Part shown: one piece after another, positions 11,346 to 22,622 of the stretch
Layout of the letters: every line of letters starts with the position of its first letter
How positions within the stretch are numbered: the first letter of the stretch is position 1
From: Gordius sp. MW1
Lineage: Eukaryota > Nematomorpha > Gordioida > Gordea > Gordiidae
DNA length: 64,000 nucleotides
Direction of reading: 5' to 3'
NCBI GenBank assembly: GCA_964036665.1
Contig: OZ038527.1
Coordinates: 9,455,835 to 9,519,834 of the forward strand
Notes under the pieces: model-generated
Seen by the model: only the letters and a program-made list of their open reading frames with translations
The model's database searches: none
Told to the model about the DNA's origin: nothing
Position numbers and translations under genes: made by a program

Positions 11346-12265
11346 TAGGGGCGGTAGGGCCAAGCCCGAAGAAATTCTGTCGGTACAGAGCAATGCGTGT
11401 ACGACGATGATCCGAGTATAAAGTTTAGTAATGCATGCGCGCACGTACAAATCAGGCTTTATGCCGGTAATGACCTGTTTTGTGGCTATATGCCGTATCA
11501 CCTTTAAGTAGGTTAGATGAGGTCGAATTTTTTGGGTTATTTGTCTGCTGATTGCGCATGGTGTTATTAATATAATTGGTTGGTTACCGGGTCGCACGTG
11601 ATTCGATGAGAGGTAATAACATCGTAGTCAGGTCCAAGGTTACCGTTATGGAACTCATAACTCCTAGGTGATTACGGTAGGCGGAGTTGCATTTTAGGCG
11701 AGATGCGCCTGATGACAATTTTTGGACACTCAGTGTTGCCGCTGGTGCCCGTGTCGGCGCCGATAGCTGATGTGTGGGATAGCGACGTCACCTATACGGA
11801 AATATCCGTACTCTTGTGGTCGAGAGGTTAGCAGCTCTTATTGAGGAGCGACCTGAACGACCTAGGGTGGTGAAGATGTGTCTGTCTCGTTCTCTTAGGG
11901 CGAAAATATGGAAATTTCTTGGGTTGCGTTAACGAAAACATCAGGGTAAAGTATCCTGAACCCAACGACGCTCAAATATACGTGGTTAATCGATAGCCAT
12001 CGATGAGACGTTACATTACAACAACCCCCCCATCCACGTAGCAAGCTCGATGGGGAAGTACGATCAAATTTTTGGTAAATGAAATCAAATCGAAAAGACC
12101 GATTGAAAGACCAAGCCAGAAAACGATAAAACGTTCAATGCAGTTCGACACGTACGCCCGAACAAGGTACAAGGGAAAAATGAAGGCTATCAGAAACTCA
12201 GGTTCGACGACCGTGCTAAGAGAGATCAACACTTGGGTCGGAGGAAGTTATTTTGAAGGGTATGG
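11346..12265. other. GC-balanced non-coding island
   Basis: Base composition differs clearly from the flanks, with many CG-containing words. The open frames are short, unrelated to known families and on both strands. It is enclosed by the direct repeats at 10113 and 12266 and may be the interior of the element they delimit. Confidence 0.4.
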
Positions 12266-12382
12266 TGTTGTGGCTGCGCTTCTTCCCATGCGCTTCTTCC
12301 CCTCTCTGTTAAATGCCGCGTGCTACGCCAGCTGCGCTAGCAAGGCAACAAAGGATTAAGGAGATCGTTGTACTGTAACCTC
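12266..12382. repeat. Direct repeat, copy 2 (LTR-like core)
   Basis: This is the second copy of the 10113-10242 segment. It is shorter by small deletions in the CT-rich part and ends GTACTGTAACCTCACA. Similarity to copy 1 continues weakly into 12480-12570 (CTGTTATAATAAAGTAAGAAA). Confidence 0.6.
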
Positions 12383-13535
12383 ACAATATATATTGATCTC
12401 CCCATTTGTAGAAGAATTCTTGCAAATTCTTTATAGTATATAATTATATAATTATATTTTTGAGGATATGTACAATTACCTTCGCGATGATTACAATTCT
12501 GTTATAATAAAGTAAGAAAACAAAATTATTTTCCTAATTAGTTATTTATTAATTAGTTTTTGTTAAATGTTAAGAAACAAAGATTTATGTAATTAAATGA
12601 TTTGGTTAAATGATTTATTAATTGATATCAATAAGAGTAATTTGTTAAAGCAATAAAACTAAATTTAACAATGAATATATTTTTTTAATCAAATTGGCTG
12701 TATTGTACGAACCACTTTAATAATTTTATAGCCATTAATATGCGATGATTTTGCGTTGATACTTTGGTACCATCAAGTTTAACTTTATTAGTTTATATAA
12801 CCTTTAATATGTGATAATTTTCCGCGCTGATATTTTGATTAATGGGCCGGTTTTGAAAAAACATTAAAGCCCTAGTCAATTGTATTGTAATTAAAATGGA
12901 TAGTCGAGAGAAGGACACTTTTACCGTGAGTTAACATTTACACCGAAGTGGTTTGATTTTTTACATTATCTAAATTTTTAATTATTAAATTAACATATGC
13001 TTTTTAATTCAGGCCTGTCCAGACCGTTAATCTTTCAACCATTCTCGCCACCCAGGGGGAAAAATGAAAACTATAAATACAATATCGTTTGTTGTAAATT
13101 AGTTGACAAAAATAATTGCCATATCATCCCACTTCCCCCCCCCCTTACTTGTAATTACTTGTTCTTGCGATATCGCTGGTTGTAAGTCGAATTAATTAAA
13201 GTTCGCTATTTAGTTAAATTGAGAAAAGTGCTATGTAGTATATTGAAGCCCATACTAAGAGCCATACTCGCCCGAAGTCCTTGCATTTTTCCTCTATTTT
13301 CCTCGATTTCATATTGACGAACCATTTTATTCAAAAGTTTTACATATTTGGGCAGCTTACAACCTTAGTTAAAATTAGCAAAAATAAATAAAGCCTTTAG
13401 ATAAATAATTTACAAGCCTTTTAGCCCTCTGATATAACAGTCAGCATTTCGCTCCTAATTAACCTATCGCATGTTTAATAAATTGTTGTAAGAACCTTAA
13501 AGGTACGAGTGGATACTATTTTTCATTTTTATAAA
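12383..13535. other. Unannotated AT-rich DNA
   Basis: No coding exon, RNA gene or clear repeat boundary is seen beyond the fading tail of the direct repeat. A C-run occurs near 13133-13145. Confidence 0.35.
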
Positions 13536-13995
13536 GAGGGCCCGATTTACGATGGGTGGTAACAGCGAATCAAATAAGAATAACTCTAATTTATATGCCA
13601 CCTAGGTAGGACACATTTCAAATTAGAGACTAATATGACTAAATTATCCCTATCTCTTTTAGAATGTGACTTGAAAATAAAAACAGACATATAACGTTTT
13701 CGCTCTTATTGGAGCTCATCAGTATGCCATAGTTAGTTTTCTAGTCATATAGTAATCGAGATAGCTATATATAAGGCCATATTAGATTGAGTTCACGTTT
13801 ACGGTGTTTAAGGCTAAAACTCATTCCAATGAGAGCGAAAACGTTATATATCTGTTTTTATTTTCAAGTCACATTCTAAAAAAAGGGATAATTTAGTCAT
13901 ATTAGTCACCAATTTAAAATGTGTCCTAGGTGGCATATAAATTAGGGTTATTTTTGTTTGATTCGCGGTTACCACCCGTCGTAAATCCGGCCCTC
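13536..13995. mobile_element. Foldback MITE, ~190-bp inverted arms, hAT-like
   Basis: The left arm begins GAGGGCCCGATTTACGATGG. The right arm ends with the mirrored CGTCGTAAATCCGGCCCTC. The arms stay similar for nearly 190 bp each, leaving a short loop around 13720-13810. The flanking octamers tttataaa and ttcatgaa agree at six of eight positions. The terminus resembles hAT-type ends with GGGCCGGATTTA. It has no coding capacity. Confidence 0.75.
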
Positions 13996-14331
13996 TTCAT
14001 GAAAACCCGAACCGGAATCCTATTTACAATCTTTATTTCAAAAATATATTATAACTATTTTTCATTATTCATAAAATAAGTAATTAGTTGCACATATTAA
14101 AACGTTAAAAACACCGATAAAAGTAGCATTGCTACTGTAATGGGAACGTAAGAGTTTTGAAGTTTTTTTATAAATTGCACATATATAATTTGTTACAAAA
14201 TCTTTTGCATTCAAAAACTAAACGATTCTATTATTATGTAAAACCCCATGTTATGTCCGAAAATATTTACTTAATCTTTTTTTTTATAATTTATGTATAT
14301 AATGTTTTTTTATAAATAAAGAATGTGCTCA

Positions 14332-14523
14332 CATGGGCGTAGCCAGGTTTTGGAAAAGGGGCGGGGGGGGGGAGGGCAAAACGTTTAAAAGTTCAATTAG
14401 TGGGGGGCAAAACATAAAAAATTTTAATTTTTTAATTTTTCAATGTTTTTGCATTGACAAAATTTTTTTTGTTATTTAGGGGGGGGGGGAGGGCAGGCCC
14501 CTTCTCCCCTGGCTACGCCCATG
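14332..14523. mobile_element. MITE, CATGGGCGTAGCCAGG family
   Basis: Both 16-bp inverted ends are perfect. The interior has two G-runs and the AAACGTTTAAAAGTTCAATTA phrase, shortened in some copies. The flanks tgtgctca (14324-14331) and tgtactca (14524-14531) form an 8-bp target duplication with one difference. Confidence 0.85.
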
Positions 14524-14774
14524 TGTACTCATGTATTTTAGTGTAGTGCAAACCTGCCGATACCTATATAATTTAAAACTAAAATGTAAATGGCAAATCA
14601 AATGCATAATGTGATTTAGGGCTTTAGAATTTCAGAGGTGGACATGAGTTCGAACATAACAGATTCCTTGTAGACTCATGATTCAATCTAATGCTTTTAA
14701 AAGCAATCGTTCGCACACAAGTCGATGGGGTGATCAGAAAAGACTTTAGCCATTGTTGACAAGTTAATATTTTT

Positions 14775-15330
14775 TCCTATAGCTGTTTGTCACACTTAGT
14801 AGTGAGCTCCTTCAATTGGGTATTCCATGTATTCCTGCACTTACACCAGCTTTGCTTTAGCTCGTACCTCAAGTCCATATCTATTTTATGTTTTCATGTC
14901 AGTTTAGGCTTCCCTCTCTTTCGCTTACCTTCGACTTGCACTTTCTTGATACCCCGCCTCTCCAAATGGCCATACCATTCAATATTCTTACCACCAACTT
15001 TCTCTAGAACGGAACTACATTTACTTTATCCTTTATGTCTTGGTTCCCTAGAGGTTTCTTTTTGCTTATTCCCAAGATCCTTAACATTCGCATCTCCGTT
15101 GTAGCCAAGCTTTGCTCCTCTTTTGCCTTAGTTGCCCAGGTTTCCGCTCCATACAATACCGTAGGAACAATAACGGTGTATATAACGTTCCTTTCAATTT
15201 AAGTGGTCTGTATTTGTTACATAGTACACTACGCAACTACTTGAATTTTAGCCAGCTTGCGTTTATTCTTGCCTTATTTCGTTTTCCATACCCCCCTCAC
15301 ATTGTACCCTAAAACCAAGAAATTTAAATT
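14775..15330 (-). pseudogene. LINE reverse-transcriptase C-terminal fragment
   Basis: Reading the minus strand with frame changes gives the conserved tail of LINE polyproteins. First comes a segment like 'VLYGAETWATKAKEEQ', then 'LATTEMRMLRILG'. A stretch with 'IEWYGHLERRG' and a basic 'GKRKRGKPK' motif follows. These match the region after the polymerase core in RTE/jockey-like non-LTR elements. At least two frameshifts and a stop break it, and neither the polymerase core nor an endonuclease is present. It is a 5'-truncated, dead copy. I cannot fix the clade. Confidence 0.7.
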
Positions 15331-15886
15331 TCTTCCTACTTCCTATCCTACCATGAAGGGCCTAATAGTATCACAGGCCCACCTGTTTTATCAATACGAC
15401 CATTAATAAAGTCCTAGTTTATATGACGGATTGATTATTTCTGAATATAAATAACTAGCTGTGCCCGGCCAAGCGTTGCTTTGGCTCAGTCCTTAAGTGG
15501 TTAATTAAGTATAAGCTATTAATAAGACTTATCTAAAATGGGGTCATATATGAAATAATTTATAATGTGAAAGGTCCGAATGATTTTATGAACCCACTAT
15601 TTTTAGTATATATTTATATAATAAGACAAACCAAATGCAAATTCTGTTTTAGTCATCAAATCCGATCCGACTAAAATTAAATGTTTTTGAAAAAATTGCT
15701 TATTAATGTTGTTACTTATTGTTATTATACAATAATACCATTATTTTATTTTTCTAGTTAGCTGATTTATTTGAAATACAATTTTCTTTAATATAATAAA
15801 ATAATTAATTTTTTTTTTTTTTTTACATAATTGTTTATTTTATTATGCAAGATTTACATTAAATGAAACTAAAAACAACATAAAAA

Positions 15887-16705
15887 TCATAGAGGTAAAC
15901 ATTCAAAAATTGCCATAGCTTTGTAATGGCAAATAATCATTCCAATTTTCTGTTTTATAAAAAAAGTTTCCCTTTTGTCAAGGGTATTGGCAGCTATGCG
16001 GCGTCCCAATTCCTTCCGGAGGGCTTGGGTTTTAGGACCTATTGTAGTGAGGGTAGTGGTCACTATGGGGGAGAAAAGGAGTGAGGAATTAAGTTCTGCG
16101 TATTTAGCGGATTTTAATCTTTCAGAATCAACAAGGGGGTCTTTGTTTTGGTTTGAGGGAGCAAAGGCATCCGGACAAGTGTAGTCCCAAGCTAGGCATA
16201 GCCCTTTTGCCCATGGGATGAGGGTCTGTCCATCAGGTCTCTTCTTGTCGCTAAGGCAAAGACCATTAGGCTCCAATTGGGAAGGAAAGCCCGCCTTTTT
16301 GAATGTCTTCTGTAGAAGAGCGTTAACGGATGTGTGCCGTAGAAATCTGGCCTTATTAAATTTGCAATGCAGGCCGTGGTGACCTTTTGTACCAACGGAT
16401 GAGCCACATAAGTTGCATTGATGAGAGGCAACTATATCGCATCCTAGGCGATCGCATCCAAGGCGGAGCCCTGTTGCAATCCTGAACTCGTTGTTGGAGA
16501 GTTGAAGGTCATGAGTCCGACTTGGGATGGCCTCCAACCACTCGTGGCCGGACCTTGATGCGAAACTTCTTAAAGCTGGTAACTCCTCCAACGATGCGCC
16601 CGATATAAGAGTTTTAAGGGCATGGTCGTAGAGAGGAGTGTTCCAACTCTTTTGAGAGTTTATGGTAGGGAATGGAGTGTTAGGGTCGGACAAAGAACTC
16701 CACAT
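15887..16705 (-). CDS. RT-linked restriction-like endonuclease ORF (partial)
   Basis: This is a 272-residue open frame. A zinc-knuckle-like part has C97-x2-C100 and HHGLHC at 109-114. It is followed by KRPDG (155-159) and WDYTCPD (173-179), spaced like the RPD...D active-site pair of PD-(D/E)XK restriction-like nucleases. A further GP...ELGRRI block lies at 223-237. I recognise this arrangement as the C-terminal part of proteins that elsewhere carry a reverse transcriptase upstream; no such domain is present here, so the gene is 5'-truncated or the real start lies outside. A duplicated RLGCD at 81-90 comes from a small in-frame repeat. Family naming and nuclease activity are inference. Confidence 0.6.
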   Translation of the reverse strand: MWSSLSDPNTPFPTINSQKSWNTPLYDHALKTLISGASLEELPALRSFASRSGHEWLEAIPSRTHDLQLSNNEFRIATGLRLGCDRLGCDIVASHQCNLCGSSVGTKGHHGLHCKFNKARFLRHTSVNALLQKTFKKAGFPSQLEPNGLCLSDKKRPDGQTLIPWAKGLCLAWDYTCPDAFAPSNQNKDPLVDSERLKSAKYAELNSSLLFSPIVTTTLTTIGPKTQALRKELGRRIAANTLDKRETFFIKQKIGMIICHYKAMAIFECLPL

Positions 16706-17456
16706 GTCGAGGGCTAATTGAAGGATGGAAAATTATTAAAAATATGCTTCTATGATCGACCACGTGATAATAATGACAAACTGCATAATTTAAATTTTAT
16801 TTATTTAATTTAAATAGTCTCCTAAACCCCAATAATTTTAACCTTATACTGTAACATTTTTATTATACTTTTAAATATCTAATTCGAGAAAACTTCAGCT
16901 TTGTATGTATGACGTCATTATTGTATATGCTGCTATAAACGAAACTGGACGGGAAATGTCAGATATTTTTAAAACAAAAAGGTATTTTAGGAATCTAAAA
17001 AAGCTATTTTACCCCTGGCCTATCTGGGCATCTACGGCTATATTTTCGCTCGAATCGGATCTGAAGTTTCAGAATTTAGCCCTTTTTTAAAACCAAAAGG
17101 CCGAGAAATGTCCGATATTTTAAAACTAAAAGGAATTAGCAATCTGAAAAAGCTATTTTACACCTGGCCGCCCTGAGAACCTACGGGTAAAGTTTCGGGC
17201 GAATCGGGCCGGTAGTTTCAGAATTTATTCTCATTTAAATATCTCATTTAATAAAAATTAATGATAGAAAAATAATGACATTTATATATAAATAGCATTT
17301 ACTCAGAATAATCAACGTTGGACTATTTTATATTACATTTAAATTATATATACCTTCATCTTTCTCATTTAAAATATCTCATTTAATGATAATGAGAAAA
17401 ATTCATCTTCTTCACCATATTTTCTCAAATAATCTACAATTTTATTTATTTCAGGT

Positions 17457-17665
17457 TAATTCATAAATTTTATATTGTCACCGTTAAGAAAAGATGACGT
17501 TTAAGAAATTTAATTCATAAATTTTATGTTGTCTTGTCACCGTTAAGAAAAGATGACGTTTAAGAAATTTAATTCATAAATTTTATATTGTCACCGTTAA
17601 GAAAAATGACGTTTAAGAAATTTAATTCATAAATTTTATGTTGTCACCGTTAAGAAAAGATTAGG
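17457..17665. repeat. Minisatellite, ~58-bp unit, four copies
   Basis: The unit contains AATTCATAAATTTTATATTGTCACCGTTAAGAAAAGATGACG, given here in part as AATTCATAAATTTTAT and CACCGTTAAGAAAAGATGAC. It is repeated four times with small indels. It lies inside the CTAGCTG-ended element and is non-coding. Confidence 0.8.
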
Positions 17666-19529
17666 TTTTACAAACTACTATAAGGGATACACTTTTACTA
17701 CAGAACTGTCTGTATATTCAAATTTTCGACGAACGCGAGGAGGTGCGTTTGATTGACATTTTATTGAACGTCAAAACGCATAAAACCCAATATCTCGAAA
17801 ATTAAAAGAAATTTTAGGATTCTGAAAAAGCTATTTTACCCCTGGCCTCCCTGGGAACCTACTGGTAAAGTTTCGCGCGAATCGGGCCGGTAGTTTCAGA
17901 GATTAGCCCTTACATACATACATACACTTTACTTTATATATATAGATTATATATTTTATTAAATTGTTTAATAATAAAATTTAATAATTTGATTATTTCC
18001 TGCGTTTAAAATTATGACAAATCAATAAAGTTTACATAAATATAATTTTAAATTAGATTAAAATAAATTTCCTGGTCCCGATAATTTTTATATGCACCAT
18101 TCTCTATTAATTAAGTTCTAAAGGATATGGAGGTTACCCGAAAATTTCTAAATATATTTAATCTGACACTGGACCATCATTTCGTGAACAGTAATTAGGT
18201 AGAGTTGTATAAAGTTTCTCCTATGAACTGGCATATTAAAAAGCCATAGAACTGAGCTACTAAGTTAGTAAAAAGGATAAATAATAAACTTGGGCCTTCG
18301 GCCGTCGTGGGAAGGGGGAGAAGGGAAGGGAAGGGGGGACGACTCATCTGTACTTCGTATAAATGTATCATATTTGCTATGCAATTTATGGGCGAGAAAG
18401 GTGGGAAGGGGCGAGAATGCCTATAGGGGGGTATTAAATGCCTAATGATTAATTAATTATTTATACAAATTTTCCATTTATAGGCAAAATGTAATATAGG
18501 CAAAATGTAATATAGGCAAGGGTTAGGGTTAGATTTAGTGTTTGCATCTAGTTGCGTATTACATTAGTTTTTATGGCCTTTAGTGATTATGGGTCTAACA
18601 ATCATTATATTATAAAACATCACAATGTTAAGAATTTGCAAAATTGTTGGGAGAAATTTTTTGAATTTGAACAATTTTTAATTAAAAAAATCAAAAATTT
18701 GGCCAATGGTCATTTTTTCTCCATTGGTCAGTACCAACAGATACTCTATAAGTCAATGATAGCCAAAAAAACGGAAAAAAAATTTTGATGCTCACTTTGG
18801 CCAATGGTGATTTTTTTCCATTGGTCAGCAGCCAGCACACGGTAAAAGTGGATATAAATTCATAAGTGTAAAAAAAACGAAAAAAAAATTTCGAATCACA
18901 TTTTGGCCAATGGTCATTTTTTCCATTGGTCAGCAGCCAGGACACGGTAAAGTGGATATAAATTCATAATAGTCAAAAAAAAACGAAAAAAAAGTTTTCG
19001 AATCACATTTTGGCCAATGGTCATTTTATTCCATTGGTCAGCAGCCAGCGGACGGCCAAAAAGTCATAATAGCAATGGTAGGAACAGGAACAATCATAAT
19101 AGTCAAAAAAAACGAAAAAAATCATTTCGATTCACATTTTGGCCAATGGTCATTTTTTGCATCGGTCAGGAGCCAGCGGACGGCCAAAAAGTCATAATAG
19201 CAATGGTAGTAACCGGAACAATCATAATAGTCAAAAAAAAACGAAAAAATAAACTCGGATTCACATTTTGGCCAATGGTGATTTTTTCATTGGTCAGCAG
19301 CCAGCGGACGGCCAAAAAGTCTTATTATCAATGATAGTAACAAGAACAATCATAAGAGTCAAAAAAAATCCGGGATTCTAACCCAAAAACTAGTTAAATT
19401 GCATAGCATTTGAAAGTAAACAACTTTTATTTATGTTTATTATATAATAAAATGAAACAATAATAGAACAAGCGGACGGCCAAAAAGTCATATTATCAAT
19501 GGTAGTAACAGGAAAAATATATTAATTTA

Positions 19530-19640
19530 ATTTAAAAAAAAAAAAAAAATTTGCCCTCTCCAGGAATCGAACCAGCAATTCAGAAACGTTCGCCGGGGTT
19601 CGAACCCACATTAATAGAGGCATAGGCATTTGTAGGGGCA
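19530..19640 (-). other. Possible pol III B-box fragment
   Basis: On the minus strand GTGGGTTCGAACCCC and GCTGGTTCGATTCC both fit the B-box consensus, and a long T-run follows. No A-box or cloverleaf can be built, so this is at most a SINE- or tRNA-derived remnant in the centre of the foldback element. Confidence 0.25.
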
Positions 19641-20074
19641 CAGGGACCCATATCAGTAGAGGCATAGGCCCTTGTAGTGGATGGCATAGGGTAATTATAG
19701 CAATTAATATCAATGTTACCCAATTCAAAAACGAATAGATATACTTATGCATTAATTAACGTAGCAATTAAAACCCGACCCCGCCCGAAAGCGAGGGAGA
19801 TAGAGATGAGGGGTGGGGCACCTCTTTCTCATGCATTAATTTAAAAAATCGATAACCTAATATACCCAATGCAAATAGATAGGGAGGGTAACGGACGGAC
19901 AACGGACAACCAAAAACGAGACCATAAATTGCATAGCAATTAAAAGGGAGCCACTTCAGATAGCTCTATGTGCCCGATCGTTTTTCAAGAATCATTATAT
20001 TGTAAAATCTATATCATGATGGTTACAATTATATTTTTCTTGGCTCTTGTTTATCATATAAAAGCACTTATAAT

Positions 20075-20262
20075 CATGGGCGTAGGCAGGGAGGGGGGGG
20101 GCAGAAGGAGGAGGGCGGCTGCCCCCCCCCCGGATGGCAAAAAAAAAATTTTTAAATGCAAAAACCCTTAAAAATTAAAAAATTTTACGTTTAGCCCCCC
20201 CCCTAATTGGACTTTTAACCGTTTTGCCCCCCCCCCTAATCCAAAACTTTTCTACGCCCATG
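20075..20262. mobile_element. MITE, CATGGGCGTAGCCAGG family
   Basis: The left end CATGGGCGTAGGCAGG mirrors the right end TTTCTACGCCCATG. Flanking octamers cttataat (20067-20074) and cttatgat (20263-20270) are a target duplication with one change. It sits at the centre of the foldback element, so it inserted later. Confidence 0.8.
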
Positions 20263-22447
20263 CTTATGATTATATTTTAATAAATGTTATATTGCTTTAA
20301 TATTAACCATCATAGTGCAGCTAAAACGATTATACTAAAATTTATTGACATTCTTATGACAGTTGTTAACGTTGTTTGCCCTTACTAATAATTGTAATTA
20401 GGTATATTAATTGCTATGCAATTTATGGGCTCGTTTTTTGTTGTCCGTCCGTCCGTTGTCCGTCCGTCTGTCTGTCGTTACCCTCCCTATCTATTTGCAT
20501 TGGGTATATTAGGTTATCGATTTTTTAAATTAATGCATGAGAAAGAGGTGCCCCACCCCTCATCTCTATCTCCCTCGCTGTGTTATTTTTAAAATTAATG
20601 CATAAGAGGTGCCCCACCCCTCTCTATCTCCCTCGGTGTGTTATATATAAGATTTGTTAAATTATCTATTATATAATAAACATAAATAAAAGTTGTTTAC
20701 TTTTAATTGCTATGCAATTTAACTAGTTATATAATAAACATAAATAAAAGTTGTTTACTTTTAATTGCTATGCAATTTAACTAGTTTTTTAGTTAGAATC
20801 CCGGAGTTTTTTTTGACTCTTATGATTGTTCTTGTTACTAACATTGATAATAAGAATTTTTGGACGTCCCCTGGCTCCTGACCGATGGAAAAAATGACCA
20901 TTGGCCAAAATGTGAATCGAAATTATTTTTTTCGTTTTTTTTACTATTATGATTGTTCCTGTTCCTACCATTGCTATTATGACTTTTTGGCCGTCCGCTG
21001 GCTGCTGACCAATGTTATATAATAAACATAAATAAAAGTTGTTTACTTTTAATTGCTATGCAATTTAACTAGTTTTTGGGTTAGAATCCCGGAGTTTTTT
21101 TGACTCTTATGATTGTTCTTGTTACTATCATTGATAATAAGAATTTTTGGCCGTCCGCTGGCTCCTGACCGATGGAAAAAATGACCATTAGCCAAAATGT
21201 GAATCCGAGTTTAATTTTTCGTTTTTTTTTTGACTATTATGATTGTTCCTGTTCCTACCATTGCTATTATGACTTTTTGGCCGTCCGCTGGCTCCTGACT
21301 GATGGAAAAAATGACCATTGGCCAAAATGTGAATCCGAGTTTATTTTTTCGTTTTTTTTGACTATTATGATTGTTCCTGTTACTACCATTGCTATTATGA
21401 CTTTTTGGCCGTCCGCTGGCTCCTGACCGATGGAAAAAATGACCATTGGCCAAAATGTGATTCGAAATTTTTTTTTCGTTTTTTTTTGACTATTATGATT
21501 GTTCCTGTTCCTACCATTGCTATTATGACTTTTTGGCCGTCCGCTGGCTGCTGATCAATGGAATAAAATGACCATTGGCCAAAATGTGATTCGAAAATTT
21601 TTTTTTCGTTTTTTTTTGACTATTATGAATTTATATCCACTTTTACCGTGTCCTGGCTGCTGACCAATGGAAAAAAATGACCATTGGCCAAAATGTGATT
21701 CGAAAATTTTTTTTCGTTTTTTTTACTCTTATGAATTTATATCCACTTTTACCGTGTGCTGGCTGCTGACCAATGGAAAAAAATGACCATTGGCCAAAGT
21801 GAGCATCAAAATTTTTTTTTTCGTTTTTTTGGCTATCATTGACTTATTGAGTATATGTTGGTACTGACCAATAGAGAAAAAATGACCATTGGCTAAATTT
21901 TTGATTTTTTTTATTAAAAATTGTTCAAATTCAACGAAAAATATCTCCCAACAATTCTGCAAATTGTTTTATAATATAATGTTTGTTAGACCCATAATCA
22001 CTAAAGGCCATAAAAACTAATGTAATACGCAACTAGATGCAAACACTAAATCTAACCCTAACCCTTGCCTATATTACATTTTGCCTATAAATGGAAAATT
22101 TGTATAAATAATTAATTAATCATTAGGCATTTAATACCCCCCCCTATAGGCATTCTCGCCCCTTCCCACCTTTCTCGCCCATAAATTGCATAGCAAATAT
22201 GATACATTTATATGAAGTACAGATGAGTCGTCCCCCCTTCCCTTCCCCTCTTCCCTTCCCTTCTCCCCCTTCCCACGAGGGCCGAAGGCCCGAGTTTTTT
22301 AATACAAAACGAATTAGGCATGCATTTTATATAAATATTCTCGTTATCTGAATTATAGTTAATAATTATAATGTATTCGGGAGAAAATGAAGGCTTCTTT
22401 ATTAAACTTTTAAATATATAAAGAATGTTAATTTCTTCAGGAATTAT

Positions 22448-22622
22448 CATGGGCGTAGTCAAAGAGGGGGGGGGGGCAGGAAGGGGCGGCTGCCCCCCCC
22501 CCCCTCTAGATCCAGAAATTTGTTGAAATTTATTAAAATTATAAAAAATATTTTAAAAAATGATCATTTTGCCCCTCCCTCATTATTGCCCTCCTCTAAT
22601 TCCAATGCTGGCTACTCCCATC
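22448..22622. mobile_element. MITE, CATGGGCGTAGCCAGG family, right end interrupted
   Basis: The left end is CATGGGCGTAGTCAAAG and the right end is GCTGGCTACTCCCAT. The left flank ggaattat (22440-22447) is found again not next to the right end but at 23773-23780, beyond the next element. That element therefore inserted at the very edge of this MITE. Confidence 0.7.

Larger units (their letters stand above)
15454..17948. mobile_element. Element with CTAGCTG...TATATATAGATT ends
   Basis: The left end is ACTAGCTGTGCCCGGCCAAG. The right end is GCCCTTACATACATACATAC followed by TATATATATAGATT. The same kind of ends, and the inner phrase GCATAAAACCCAATATC, recur at 45885-47586. Inside are the endonuclease-like ORF, three diverged copies of a module with AAAGCTATTTTACCCCTGGCC (near 16997, 17148 and 17830), and a minisatellite at 17457-17665. 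Ends of this type are widespread in invertebrates. I do not assign a superfamily. Confidence 0.6.
18299..22294. mobile_element. Foldback element, tandem-repeat arms, ~4 kb
   Basis: The two ends mirror each other: CTTGGGCCTTCGGCC at the left and GGCCGAAGGCCCGAG at the right. The arms (18299 to about 19945, and about 20405 to 22294) are inverted copies of the same order. Each has a terminal hairpin, a C/G-rich part, a module with ATTACATTTTGCC and AACCCTAACCC, 108-130-bp tandem units, and a leader with TTGCTATGCAATT. The units are those of the 640-2755 block. The right arm carries extra units, so the arms differ in length. The centre holds a hAT-like MITE insertion and the phrase GGTTCGAACCCC. 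No transposase is encoded. The layout resembles Foldback-type elements known from insects. Confidence 0.8.
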
